Positions 32,624-41,011 of a DNA stretch of 64,000 nt are shown here, piece after piece (the stretch's first letter is position 1; every line of letters begins with the position of its first letter). Source of the DNA: Pseudonocardia broussonetiae (lineage in GTDB: Bacteria; Actinomycetota; Actinomycetes; Mycobacteriales; Pseudonocardiaceae); contig NZ_CP053564.1 in NCBI RefSeq assembly GCF_013155125.1, positions 4,099,501-4,163,500 of the forward strand, written 5' to 3'. A program made the position numbers and the translations under genes. The notes below the pieces were generated by a model. The model searched no databases. It saw only the letters and a list, made by a program, of their open reading frames with translations, and was not told where the DNA came from.

Positions 32624-32992
32624 CTACGCCGTGCCGTCCTCGTCCATCCGGGCCAGCAGCTCGGCGAGGCGACGGGTGTCGGCCGGGTCCATCTGCTGGA
32701 CGAAGTGGGTGAGGATCGTGTGTGGGTCTCCACCGCTCCGCAGGGCGACGCTCATCAGGTCGGCACTGTGCTCCGCCCTGCTCGCGGTGGCCCGGTACCG
32801 GTGCGTGCGCCCCTCGCGCCGACGTGTCAGGCGTCCCTTGCGGTACAGGTTGTGGACGACGCTCATCACCGTCGTGTAGGCGATGTCGCCCTGGGCCTGG
32901 AGGCGTTCGTGCAACTCCGGCACCGTCGCGCCCTCGGACGACATCCAGATCTGCTCCATGACGGCGGCCTCGAGCTCCCCGAACCCGCGCAC
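32624..32992 (-). CDS. BlaI/MecI/CopY-family transcriptional repressor
   Basis: 122 residues from GTG 32992 (GTG 33007 is an alternative, without ribosome site). Winged helix: GELEAAVMEQIW, VPELHERLQAQGDIAYTTVMSVVHNLYRKGRL, RREGRTHRYRA; C-terminal dimerisation part with FVQQMDPADTRRLAELLARM. The family binds dyads with TAC/GTA half-sites. The only BlaI-type regulator in the window, in an operon headed by a CTAC/GTAG dyad (35120-35135), so it probably regulates itself and the other dyad-bearing loci. No Cys-rich CopY-like tail, so metal sensing would have to come through the M56 partner or another signal. Confidence 0.92.
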   Translation of the reverse strand: MRGFGELEAAVMEQIWMSSEGATVPELHERLQAQGDIAYTTVMSVVHNLYRKGRLTRRREGRTHRYRATASRAEHSADLMSVALRSGGDPHTILTHFVQQMDPADTRRLAELLARMDEDGTA

Positions 32993-33023
32993 ACATCCCC
33001 CCGTCACGTCGCGACGTCGCAGA

Positions 33024-33674
33024 CTAGCCCGTCGTCGCGAGCGCGGCCTCGACGGCGGCGGCGACCTGGGCGGGGTCGCGGAAGACCAGCGGATCGGTGA
33101 CGCGCACGACCGAGCCGTCCGGGCGGATGACCCAGTTGGTGGGGAGCACCGGGGGTGCGCCGAGGGCGGCCTGCACGGCGTTGTCGGGATCGATCACCGA
33201 GGGGTAGCGCGGGTCGAGCTCGTCGGCCATCGCCAGGGCGTCCGCGGGGCGGTCGCGCACGACCACGCCGAGCACGTCGACCGCGTCCGGCCGCGCGACA
33301 TAGGCGTCGAGTACGGGGACCTCCTCGCGGCACGGAGCGCACCAGGACGCCCAGAGGTTGAGCAGCACCGGCCGTCCGGCGAGCACGGCGCCGAGCGGCA
33401 CGGCGCCGACCTCACCGAGGCAGGGCACGACGACATCGGCCAGCGGCCCCGGCGGGACGGGCGCCCCCGAGGGACCGGGACAGGGCGGCAGCGCGGCTGC
33501 GGCTCGCGCCGGGCCGAGCGCGGCGTCGTCGGGCCGTTCCGCGAGCCGTTCCGCCGGGACCGGCCGCGTGTCGGCGGAGGTGTCGGGGTAGGCGTCGGAT
33601 CGGGGCCAGAGAGCGACCACGCCGGCGACGCAGAGCACGACGACCAGCACCGTCCACCGCAACTCCGAGCTCAT
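33024..33674 (-). CDS. membrane-anchored TlpA/ResA-like thioredoxin
   Basis: 216 residues from ATG 33674. One N-terminal helix (WTVLVVVLCVAGVVALW), a 70-residue spacer with two extra Cys (LPPCPGPSG, VVPCLGEVG), then a thioredoxin domain: VLLNLWASWCAPCREEVP with CAPC and PPVLPTNWVIRPDGSVV with the cis-Pro loop. It likely reduces apocytochrome or copper-protein thiols outside the cell, fed by the CcdA protein encoded 8 bp upstream. Third gene of the TlpA-CcdA-Trx-BlaI-M56 operon. Confidence 0.9.
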   Translation of the reverse strand: MSSELRWTVLVVVLCVAGVVALWPRSDAYPDTSADTRPVPAERLAERPDDAALGPARAAAALPPCPGPSGAPVPPGPLADVVVPCLGEVGAVPLGAVLAGRPVLLNLWASWCAPCREEVPVLDAYVARPDAVDVLGVVVRDRPADALAMADELDPRYPSVIDPDNAVQAALGAPPVLPTNWVIRPDGSVVRVTDPLVFRDPAQVAAAVEAALATTG

Positions 33675-33682
33675 CGTCCGGC

Positions 33683-34456
33683 TCACAGCGGGAGGGTGTA
33701 GCCGGCGATGGGCCCGCGCATCCACGCGACGAACTCGCCCCAGGCCCCCGTCACCAGCAGGGTGCCGAGCAGGATGAGCATGACGCCGCCCCCGATCTGC
33801 ATCCCGCGGATGTGCCGGCGCAACCACCCGGCGGTGCGCACGGCCCAGCCGGTGCCCAGGGCGATGAGGACGAACGGCACGCCCAGCCCGGCGCAGTAGG
33901 CCAGCACCAGCAGGATCCCGCGCCCGGTCGAAGGACCGACCTGGGTACCCGTCGCCAGGGCGATCACCCCGGTGAGGGTCGGGCCGAGGCACGGGGTCCA
34001 GCCCAGCCCGTACACCGCGCCGAGGACCGGGGCGCCGGCCAGCCCGACCCGCGGGACGTGGTGGATCCGGACGTCACGTTGCAGGGCCGGGACGAACCCG
34101 AGGAACACCAGGCCCATCGCGATCGTGACGACCCCGCCGATGCGTTGCAGCAGCAGCTCGTTGCCGACCAGCCAGTCCGACAGGCCGAGCACGAGCAGCA
34201 CCCCGGCGGTGAACACGACCGTGAACCCGCCGACGAACAGCAGCGCGGCACCGGCGACCCGCCACCGGCCGGTCCGGGTCGCGACCCCGTCGCCGGAGAC
34301 GCCCTCGTCGCCGACCAGCCCGGCCAGGTAGCCGACGTAGCCGGGTACCAGGGGCAGGCAGCAGGGGGAGGCGAAGGAGATGGCCCCCGCGGCCAGGGCC
34401 AGCGCGACGGCGACCAGGAGCGGACCGGAGACCGCGAGCTCGGTCAGCCCGTTCAC
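33683..34456 (-). CDS. ccdA: CcdA-type cytochrome c biogenesis membrane protein
   Basis: 257 residues from GTG 34456, overlapping the stop of the TlpA-like gene (GTGA). Six helices with the two conserved cysteines of CcdA: AISFASPCCLPLVPGYVGYL and YGLGWTPCLGPTLTGVIAL. It carries electrons from cytoplasmic thioredoxin to extracellular thioredoxin-like proteins, here probably both flanking gene products. A more distant CcdA relative is at 1162 in the mer locus. Confidence 0.95.
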   Translation of the reverse strand: MNGLTELAVSGPLLVAVALALAAGAISFASPCCLPLVPGYVGYLAGLVGDEGVSGDGVATRTGRWRVAGAALLFVGGFTVVFTAGVLLVLGLSDWLVGNELLLQRIGGVVTIAMGLVFLGFVPALQRDVRIHHVPRVGLAGAPVLGAVYGLGWTPCLGPTLTGVIALATGTQVGPSTGRGILLVLAYCAGLGVPFVLIALGTGWAVRTAGWLRRHIRGMQIGGGVMLILLGTLLVTGAWGEFVAWMRGPIAGYTLPL

Positions 34457-35094
34457 GTCCCGCCCCCGCTACTCGGTGCCGGCTGCTCGGCGGCGACGCG
34501 CTGCACCACGGGCAGCAGTTCGGAGACCCGTACCGCGGTGAGGAACACCGCGGCGACGCGGTGCTGGCGGTCCAGCACGATCGTCGAGGGCACCGTGCTG
34601 CGGGGGAACCCGCTCAGCGCCAGCAGCGAGCGGCCGGGGTTGTCGTAGATCGAGGGGTAGATGATGTTCCGGTCCGCCATGAAGTCGCGGGCGGCGTCGG
34701 CGCTGTCGCGCACGTCGATGCCGAGCAGGGTGACGCCCTCGGGCTGCATCTGTTGGTGGATCTGCTGCAGGCCGGGCATCTCCTCGCGACAGGGGCCGCA
34801 CCAGGCCCCCCAGACGTTGAGCACGACGACCTGGCCCGGGAAGTCGTCCAGGCCGATCGTCGCGCCGGGTTCGAGCAGGCTCTCCCCGGACAGCCCGCTC
34901 ACCGTTCCGCGGGACCCGGGCGGGTCGTAGAAGATGCGGGTCTGGCCCCCCGGGGCGACGAAGGTGAACTCGGCGGCCTGGCTGGGTGCGGTGCCGTCGG
35001 GCGTACTGAAGCTGCAGCCGCTCAGCGCCACGAGCAGCACCACGACGGCGGCCGAGACCCGGCCACGCGAACGGTGGAGTGGGGCGGGATGCAT
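34453..35094 (-). CDS. TlpA/ResA-like thiol-disulfide lipoprotein
   Basis: 213 residues from ATG 35094, with GGAGGTGAG immediately before. Signal peptide and lipobox VVVLLVALSGCSFS, so it is a membrane-bound lipoprotein. Thioredoxin domain: VVVLNVWGAWCGPCREEMPG (CGPC), LLGIDVRDSADAARDFMADR, and a cis-Pro loop FPRSTVPSTIVLD. Typical partner of CcdA in cytochrome c or copper-centre maturation. It heads the leftward operon, 26 bp downstream of the dyad at 35120-35135. A decayed copy of its 3' end lies at 18831-18890. Confidence 0.93.
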   Translation of the reverse strand: MHPAPLHRSRGRVSAAVVVLLVALSGCSFSTPDGTAPSQAAEFTFVAPGGQTRIFYDPPGSRGTVSGLSGESLLEPGATIGLDDFPGQVVVLNVWGAWCGPCREEMPGLQQIHQQMQPEGVTLLGIDVRDSADAARDFMADRNIIYPSIYDNPGRSLLALSGFPRSTVPSTIVLDRQHRVAAVFLTAVRVSELLPVVQRVAAEQPAPSSGGGT

Positions 35095-35116
35095 CTCACC
35101 TCCGGGAGGATCGTCG

Positions 35117-35138
35117 CTACTACTATGCGCTGTAGAAC
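35117..35138. promoter_or_regulatory. CTAC-N8-GTAG dyad between the TlpA operon and the ArsR gene
   Basis: CTAC (35120-35123), TATGCGCT, GTAG (35132-35135), with an extra upstream TAC and a downstream AA (GTAGAA). It matches the strong copies at 17410, 50233 and 59942 in spacing and in the TATGCG/TATCGC core. It stands 26 bp before the TlpA start and 58 bp before the divergent ArsR start, so it may govern either or both. Confidence 0.7.
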
Positions 35139-35192
35139 AAGAGGAGCGGGCGGCGGGGTGACAGGCGCCGTTCGGCGTCCTATCATCGTCGG

Positions 35193-35564
35193 ATGGCGAT
35201 GACATCGGGAACGGCCGTGTCCGGCCGGCGTGACCTGCAACCGGCGGCGGCGCTGTTCCACAGCCTGTCCGACACGACCCGGCTGGCGATCGTGCAGCGG
35301 CTCGCCCACGGCGAGGCGCGCGTGGTGGATCTGACCGAGCAGCTCGGGCTGGCCCAGTCGACGGTGTCCGCGCATCTCGCCTGCCTGCGCGACTGCCGGC
35401 TGGTCGTCGGCCGCCCCGAGGGCCGGCAGGTGTTCTACGCGCTGGCGCGCCCGGAGCTGTGGTACCTGCTGGAAGCGGCGGAGACGCTGCTCGACGCCAC
35501 CGGCTCGGCCGTGGCGCTGTGCCCGGTCTACGGCACCGGCGGCGCGGGAGCCGGCGATGAGTGA
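35193..35564 (+). CDS. ArsR-family metal-responsive repressor
   Basis: 123 residues from ATG 35193 (a second ATG follows at 35199). Winged helix: LFHSLSDTTRLAIVQRL, LGLAQSTVSAHLACLRDCRLV, GRQVFYALARPELW. Cysteines in the recognition helix region (HLACLRDC) and a C-terminal CPVYG resemble the CmtR/CadC group that senses Cd(II) and Pb(II). It overlaps the following P-type ATPase gene by eight bases and is clearly its dedicated regulator. It may also act on the ATACATGC dyad before the CDF gene at 62308, which has no regulator of its own. Confidence 0.92.
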   Translation: MAMTSGTAVSGRRDLQPAAALFHSLSDTTRLAIVQRLAHGEARVVDLTEQLGLAQSTVSAHLACLRDCRLVVGRPEGRQVFYALARPELWYLLEAAETLLDATGSAVALCPVYGTGGAGAGDE

Positions 35565-37515
35565 CGCGTGCTGCGGCGCCGACGAGCCGCGTCCCGAGGC
35601 TGCGGGGGACCGCGAGCCGGAGCGGCTGTGGGAGGTGTCCGAGCTGCGCTTCGCCGCGGCGTCGGGAGTGCTGCTCGTGGCGTCGCTGGCCGTCGGCTGG
35701 GCCTCCGGTCCGGCGTCCGTCGAGCTCGCGCTGCAGGTCGGCGGGCTGGCGCTCGGCGCGTGGACGTTCGTGCCCGCCACGCTGCGCCGCCTGGTCCGGG
35801 GCCGGATCGGGGTCGGCACGCTGATGACGATCGCCGCCGTCGGGGCCGTGCTGCTGGGCGAGATCGGCGAGGCCGCCATGCTGGCGTTCCTGTTCTCGAT
35901 CAGCGAGGGACTGGAGGAGTACTCGATCGCGCGCACCCGGCGCGGATTGCGCGCGCTGCTCTCGCTGGTGCCCGAGCGGGCCACCGTGCTGCGCGGCGGG
36001 GTGGAGGTCATCATCGCTCCGGCCGCGCTGCGGGTCGGGGACACGATGCTGGTGCGCCCGGGGGAGCGCCTCGCCACCGACGGCCGGATCACCACCGGCC
36101 GCACCGCGCTGGACCTGTCCGCGATCACCGGGGAGTCGGTGCCGGTCGAGGCCGGGCCCGGCGACGAGGTGTTCGCCGGGTCGATCAACGGTTCGGGCGC
36201 GCTGGAGGTGTGGGTCACCAGCACCTCCGAGGACAACTCGCTGGCGCGGATCGTCGCGATCGTCGAGGCCGAGCAGGCCCGCAAGGGTGAGGCCCAGCGA
36301 CTCGCCGACCGCATCGCCCGGCCGATGGTTCCCGGCGTGATGGTCGTGGCCGCGCTGATCGCCGGGCTCGGCAGCCTGTTCGGGGAGCCGCTGGTGTGGA
36401 TCGAGCGGGCCCTGGTCGTGCTCGTCGCCGCCTCGCCGTGCGCGCTCGCCATCTCGGTACCCGTCACCGTGGTCGCGGCCGTCGGCGCCGCCAGCCGGAT
36501 CGGCGTCCTGGTCAAAGGCGGAGCCGCGCTGGAGGGTCTGGGCCGGATCCGCGGCATCGCGCTGGACAAGACCGGCACGCTGACGCGCAACCGGCCGACC
36601 GTGATCGGGGTCGTCGCCACCGGTGGTGCCACCCGCGCGGAGGTGCTCGTGCTGGCCGCCGCGTTGGAGGCGCGCAGCGAGCATCCGCTGGCCCGGGCGA
36701 TCCTGGCCGCCGTCGATTCGCCCACCCCCGCAGCCGACGTGGAGGCGGTTCCCGGTGCCGGGCTCACCGGCCGGCTCGACGGGCGGGAGCTGCGCCTGGG
36801 CCGTCCCGGCTGGATCGACGCAGGCGAGCTGGCCGGCCCGGTCGCCCGGATGCAGGAGTCGGGGGCCACGGCGGTGCTCGTCGAGGCAGACGGGCGGCTG
36901 CTCGGCATGGTCGCCGTCCGCGACGAGCTGCGCCCCGAGGCCGCGGAGGTCGTCGCCCGGCTGCGTGGGGACGGGTACCGGGTGGCCATGCTCACCGGCG
37001 ACAACCGGGCCACCGCCGCGGCGCTCGCCGCGCAGGCCGGCATCACCGAGGTGCACGCCGAGCTGCGCCCCGAGGACAAGGCCGCGCTGGTCGCGGCCCT
37101 GCGGGCCGAGCGACCCACCGCGATGGTCGGCGACGGGGTCAACGACGCCCCGGCCCTGGCCACCGCGGACGTGGGGATCGCCATGGGCGCGATGGGCACC
37201 GACGTGGCCATCGAGACCGCCGACGTCGCGCTGATGGGCGAAGACCTGCGACACCTGCCCCAGGCCCTCGGCCACGCGCGTCGCGCCCGCGCGATCATGC
37301 TGCAGAACGTGGGTCTGTCGCTGGCCATCGTCGTGGTGCTGGTGCCGCTGGCGCTGCTCGGCGTGTTCGGGCTGGCCGCCGTGGTCGCGGTGTACGAGCT
37401 GGCCGAGATCGTCGTGATCGCCAATGGGGTCCGGGCCGGGCGGGCCCGTCCCCTCGCGCCCGCCGGGCCGCAGGCCACTGCGGTCCCGGCCCCGGAGGCC
37501 GCCCGGGCCTGGTGA
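35557..37515 (+). CDS. heavy-metal P1B-type ATPase (Cd/Zn/Co type)
   Basis: 652 residues from ATG 35557. No HMA domain; the N-terminus is MSDACCGADEP, with a CC pair. All catalytic motifs are intact: actuator LSAITGESVPVE, metal site VLVAASPCALAISVPV (SPC instead of CPC), phosphorylation ALDKTGTLTRNRP, HP motif SEHPLARAI, TGDN in AMLTGDNRATAA, hinge MVGDGVNDAPALATADVGIAMG. SPC pumps of this type export Zn, Cd, Co or similar ions; the exact ion is unknown. Cotranscribed with the ArsR repressor. It provides a good reference for what is lost in the degenerate relative at 21607. Confidence 0.95.
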   Translation: MSDACCGADEPRPEAAGDREPERLWEVSELRFAAASGVLLVASLAVGWASGPASVELALQVGGLALGAWTFVPATLRRLVRGRIGVGTLMTIAAVGAVLLGEIGEAAMLAFLFSISEGLEEYSIARTRRGLRALLSLVPERATVLRGGVEVIIAPAALRVGDTMLVRPGERLATDGRITTGRTALDLSAITGESVPVEAGPGDEVFAGSINGSGALEVWVTSTSEDNSLARIVAIVEAEQARKGEAQRLADRIARPMVPGVMVVAALIAGLGSLFGEPLVWIERALVVLVAASPCALAISVPVTVVAAVGAASRIGVLVKGGAALEGLGRIRGIALDKTGTLTRNRPTVIGVVATGGATRAEVLVLAAALEARSEHPLARAILAAVDSPTPAADVEAVPGAGLTGRLDGRELRLGRPGWIDAGELAGPVARMQESGATAVLVEADGRLLGMVAVRDELRPEAAEVVARLRGDGYRVAMLTGDNRATAAALAAQAGITEVHAELRPEDKAALVAALRAERPTAMVGDGVNDAPALATADVGIAMGAMGTDVAIETADVALMGEDLRHLPQALGHARRARAIMLQNVGLSLAIVVVLVPLALLGVFGLAAVVAVYELAEIVVIANGVRAGRARPLAPAGPQATAVPAPEAARAW

Positions 37516-37621
37516 GCGGCCGGCCCCGGCGGGCCTCAGCCGTCGGTGGTGAAGGTGGACCCGAACCGCTCGGCGGCGTCGACGGTGGTGGACCGGCGAC
37601 ACCCGGGCATAGGGTTGATGG

Positions 37622-37990
37622 ATGGCTCCGAGTGGTGTCGACCCCGAAGACGACCGGTTTCACGACCCTCGGTCACAGCGCACGGCGGGGTTGGAGGTTC
37701 AGGTGCCGACGTCCGAACCGGTGGTGTCACCGTGTTGGTGCTGCGCCGGTGAGTTCGCCGAGGTCGACCTGGTTCGGCTCGGCGCTCGCCCGGAGGCGGC
37801 GATCTGTCTGGACTGCGCGCGGTACGTGAAGCGGCGGGCGGTGGCCAGGCGTGACGAGCATCGTTGGACACCCTCCGGTGCGGTGCGCGGTGGTGTGCAG
37901 CGGGTGCGGGACCGGGTGATCAGCAACGGGTGGCACGAGCGCGGGCCGCTGGGTGCGTTCCTGCGCCGACTGGACCGCTTCCTGCCGTGA
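37622..37990 (+). CDS. small zinc-ribbon-like protein
   Basis: 122 residues from ATG 37622 (a GTG at 37694-37703 gives a shorter form). Two Cys pairs, PCWCCAGEFAEV and AAICLDCARYV, form a CxxC...CxxC ribbon, followed by a basic helix and RDRVISNGWHERGPLGAFL. No signal peptide. Function unknown. Its stop overlaps the GTG of the thioredoxin-fold gene (GTGA), so they are made together. It follows the P-type ATPase by 106 bp. Confidence 0.6.
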   Translation: MAPSGVDPEDDRFHDPRSQRTAGLEVQVPTSEPVVSPCWCCAGEFAEVDLVRLGARPEAAICLDCARYVKRRAVARRDEHRWTPSGAVRGGVQRVRDRVISNGWHERGPLGAFLRRLDRFLP

Positions 37991-38265
37991 GTGGGGCCGT
38001 GCGTGTGGAGGTCGTGCGTCATGAGGGTTGCCCGCTCGCCGCGGCGGCTCTGGACCTCGTCCGCGAGTGCGTGCACGAGCTGGGTATCGACGGCGTCGTC
38101 ACGGAGCGAGTGGCGCGGTACCCGTCGCCGACGGTGCTGGTCGACGGCCGCGACGTGATGGGCGCTCCGGGCGATGGCACGCCCACCGACGCGTGCCGGC
38201 TCGACGTGCCGACTCGTGAGCGGGTCACTGATGCGTTGAGATCGGCGTCGCTCCGAGACGAGTGA
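37987..38265 (+). CDS. thioredoxin-fold protein of the alkylmercury-lyase-annotated type
   Basis: 92 residues from GTG 37987. Pattern of a small thioredoxin fold: VEVVRHEGCPLAAAALDLV (single active Cys, CPLA), PSPTVLVDGRDVMG (Pro loop), and a second Cys in DACRLDVPTRERV. Small proteins like this are often labelled alkylmercury lyase because they occur beside mer genes, but it lacks the MerB catalytic Cys-Asp-Cys arrangement. A thiol-transfer or metal-binding role is more likely. Coupled by GTGA overlap to the zinc-ribbon gene. Confidence 0.65.
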   Translation: MSGAVRVEVVRHEGCPLAAAALDLVRECVHELGIDGVVTERVARYPSPTVLVDGRDVMGAPGDGTPTDACRLDVPTRERVTDALRSASLRDE

Positions 38266-38357
38266 GCGTCGGTCGGTATCGTGCTGGCATCGCGATCGGC
38301 CACCCGGCGATGACGCGCTTCGCGCGCCGCGTGCCGCGACGTCTGACGGCGCGGGGG

Positions 38358-38426
38358 GTGTGACGCGCAGCGATGTGTGACGCAGTTCGAGCGGCGCTAT
38401 ATGGCGTAGTCGCCGTCATGCGTCAC
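38358..38426. repeat. GTGTGACGC direct repeats with inverted partner
   Basis: GTGTGACGC occurs at 38358-38366 and 38375-38383 (17-bp spacing) and TGCGTCAC at 38419-38426 in the opposite orientation. They lie in the 293-bp gene-free stretch between the thioredoxin-fold gene and the convergent membrane-protein gene. The spacing and orientation could fit an operator but no start lies close by. No gene is seen in this stretch. Confidence 0.35.
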
Positions 38427-38558
38427 CGACCACCAACGATGGCGTCGCGAGCGGCGGCGATGATCTCTATAACCATCGGGTCGAGGACCGCGTCGACTGC
38501 CCCGCAAGCCGATCCCTGCACGGTCACGCTCCGCGCACCGGCACCGGCACAGTCAGCA

Positions 38559-39329
38559 TCACGATCCGCTTCCGGGCGGTGGGAATTGCCCCGGCTCAGG
38601 CAGCACTGGCGAGGCCGAGCGAGGACGAGTGGTGACCGGCTGGGAAGCGCGGGTCTCGGCTCGCGTGAGCACCCAACCTAGGGCGGCCCAGAGCCCCATC
38701 CAGGCGATGATCGCAACTCGGGCGAGCGTGAAGGAGCCGAGGATCAGGCTGGGAATGACAGCAGCGAAGACGAACACCCCAGCGACCAGCGGGATGAAGC
38801 GACCCCAATCGGTCCAATCATGGGCTCGAAGCACGGCGATGCCGAGCAGGATGCTGAATACCGCTATCGACGTACCGGCGAGGCCGGACAGCCCGTCGAC
38901 GGTGTCCGCAAGAGGGCTTCCAACAGGCTCATCGCGCGCCGTGATGGCCAAGCCCTTCACGGCAGCGAATGCAGTCCATGCAGTGATCGTCCCTGCCGCA
39001 CCGATCCGAGCCAGGGTTGAACGCCCCGCAGCGCCGCTTCGCCAGACTCCCCACACGAGCAGACCCAGCGCGGCGTGCTGGACAGCCAGCGTGCCGTTCT
39101 CGACGGTGAACCCGAGCGAGTCGAAGGGGTAGCTGTAGCGGGTCTCGTCGACCGAGGCCGGGTGGAGGACCTTGAGCAGGCCGCCCCCGACGCCGAACAC
39201 GCCGGCGCCGAGGCCGATCCACCCGATCGTTCGGACGCGCAACGAGGCCAGCCGACGACGGGGCCTGATCTCGGGCTTCTTGGCAGGCATCGAGTCTGCA
39301 ACGGCAGGCTGTGCGTTCTGGCTGACCAT
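38559..39329 (-). CDS. seven-helix membrane protein of unknown function
   Basis: 256 residues from ATG 39329 (ATG 39377 and ATG 39290 are alternatives). Hydrophobic segments include TIGWIGLGAGVFGVGGGLLK, VQHAALGLLVWGVW, ITAWTAFAAVKGLAI and IAVFSILLGIAVL; the external part carries DETRYSYPFDSLGF. No enzyme motif recognised. Codon use is less GC-extreme than neighbours. It is divergent from the LuxR-type regulator at 39426, from which its start is 97 bp away, and that regulator may control it. Confidence 0.6.
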   Translation of the reverse strand: MVSQNAQPAVADSMPAKKPEIRPRRRLASLRVRTIGWIGLGAGVFGVGGGLLKVLHPASVDETRYSYPFDSLGFTVENGTLAVQHAALGLLVWGVWRSGAAGRSTLARIGAAGTITAWTAFAAVKGLAITARDEPVGSPLADTVDGLSGLAGTSIAVFSILLGIAVLRAHDWTDWGRFIPLVAGVFVFAAVIPSLILGSFTLARVAIIAWMGLWAALGWVLTRAETRASQPVTTRPRSASPVLPEPGQFPPPGSGS

Positions 39330-39425
39330 GCGGCCGAGCGTAGAATCGGCGCATTCCGGAATCATCCGAGGAACCACTCAACCGTTGAGTGCGGCCTAGG
39401 TACTCACGATCAACTCGAGGACGCG

Positions 39426-40859
39426 ATGGGGGCGGACACCAGGCGAGGCTGGGAGCTCCTCGCCCACGCCCGCGGGGAGTACCGCAGGGGCTCGGTGCGG
39501 TCGTCTTGGGAGACGGCTCGCGCCGTGGCGGCTATCGCACGAGAGGCTGGGGACGGCGAGCTGCTTGCCGACGCGGCGCTCGTGGTCACTGAACCGGTCA
39601 TCGGTGCGTGGGACTTCGCCGCCCAGCGTCACGCCCTGTGTCTGGAGGCGCTGGACCTGATCGGGGATCGTGACCCAGTCCGGGCAGAGCGGCTGCGGAC
39701 CCTGGTCGCGGTCACACAGAGTCCGTGGCGTCCCCACCCGGAGAACGCACCCCTGGCGCTCGACCCAGCCGCTGCCGACGAGCGTGCCCGGGAGCTTCAC
39801 GCAAGACACGCGGCTGCGATCGGGGCGGCCGGGGTGCACACCCGACTCGACACCGCGAACGATCTGATGGAGCTCGCGAACGCGACTCGGCGTGAGGAGG
39901 ATGCCGCTTGGGCTTCACTGTGGCGACTCGACGCCTACGCACAGCTCGGCCATCGCGTCGAGCTCAACGCCGAGCTGATGCAGCTCAGCTCACAGGCGGT
40001 TGTGCTCGGCTCCCCGGCATGGGGATGGCGTGTGGCCGCAGCACGCGCATCCGTTGCACTCCTCGACGGCCACCTCGACGACGTGCCCGTCCTCGCCGCT
40101 GCCGCGCTCCGGTGCGGCACGGCGGCCGGTCTCGAGGACGCCGCCTTCGTCGATCTCGTCCTACGGGCTCGCTTCGCTGTCCAGACGCAGACCGGACTGC
40201 ACGACATCGAGCCGGAGGTGCGTCGCGTCCTGTCCGGCGCTCCCTTCTACGCTCACGGCTGGCACGCCGAGATCTTGCTTGCCTCGGGGCGCACCGACGA
40301 GGCAGCGACCATATGGCGGGCTCTGGCTCCGAGGCTGCCTGACTTCCCGACCAGCTCGATCGAGTGGCTGATCGCCATGGCGGGATACGCCGACCTCTGC
40401 GCCGCCTTCGGTGACACCGTGACAGCTCCGTACCTGGTCGAGCAGCTCGCGCCCTACCTGGACCAGCACGCCTGGGGAGGAATCGTCGGCCCCTACGAAG
40501 GACCGGTGGCCCTGTTCCTCGGAAGGCTCGCGGCACTCCTCGGCGATCACACCACCGCTCGTTCCCACTTCACCCTGGCCGTGGAGCTGGCCGACCGCGT
40601 GCACGCGCCACACTTCGGTGACGCTGCCCGGCGCGAGCTCCGAGGTCTCCAGCAGCGCGGACACCCGCTCACACTCCGGGAGTGCGATGTGGCCCGCCTG
40701 GTCGCCGACGGCCTGACCAACCGGCAGATCGCAGCACGGCTCGTCCTCTCCGAACGAACCGTGGAGAACCACGTCAGCAGCATCTTGCGCAAGCTCGGCG
40801 TGAGCACCCGAACCGCCATCGCCGTCCACTCGAGCGTGAACGCGAAGCCCTCTCCATGA
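39426..40859 (+). CDS. LuxR-family regulator with helical repeat sensor region
   Basis: 477 residues from ATG 39426, preceded by GAGGACGCG. The C-terminus is a LuxR/NarL HTH: LTLRECDVARLVADGLTNRQIAARL, SERTVENHVSSILRKLGV. The long N-terminal part is alpha-helical and Ala/Leu-rich with TPR-like spacing (AAAALRCGTAAGLEDAAFVD, HAEILLASGRTDEAATIW). The Walker ATP-binding motif of LAL/MalT-type regulators is absent. Signal unknown. The ORF is divergent from the 38559 membrane protein. Confidence 0.85.
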   Translation: MGADTRRGWELLAHARGEYRRGSVRSSWETARAVAAIAREAGDGELLADAALVVTEPVIGAWDFAAQRHALCLEALDLIGDRDPVRAERLRTLVAVTQSPWRPHPENAPLALDPAAADERARELHARHAAAIGAAGVHTRLDTANDLMELANATRREEDAAWASLWRLDAYAQLGHRVELNAELMQLSSQAVVLGSPAWGWRVAAARASVALLDGHLDDVPVLAAAALRCGTAAGLEDAAFVDLVLRARFAVQTQTGLHDIEPEVRRVLSGAPFYAHGWHAEILLASGRTDEAATIWRALAPRLPDFPTSSIEWLIAMAGYADLCAAFGDTVTAPYLVEQLAPYLDQHAWGGIVGPYEGPVALFLGRLAALLGDHTTARSHFTLAVELADRVHAPHFGDAARRELRGLQQRGHPLTLRECDVARLVADGLTNRQIAARLVLSERTVENHVSSILRKLGVSTRTAIAVHSSVNAKPSP

Positions 40860-41011
40860 GACGCCCCGCGGCGCAGAACAGCTTCCGGGATCGGCGATCG
40901 GTGCGTGGTCAGCGGTGAGTCCTGCACCCTGCTGCGGCCGGAAACGGTGCACCAGCCACCGCCGGGGCGGCGCGGGCGTCGGCAGGTCCTGACCGTCCGC
41001 AACCCGATTTC

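Noticed and set aside
34453..37602. A 1049-codon leftward frame opposite the P-type ATPase
   Set aside because: Only its last 213 codons (TlpA-like lipoprotein) are real; the rest mirrors the ATPase and ArsR genes.
37987..38265. A second merB
   Set aside because: Only a single Cys in a thioredoxin-like fold; the Cys-Asp-Cys set of MerB seen at 5075 is absent.
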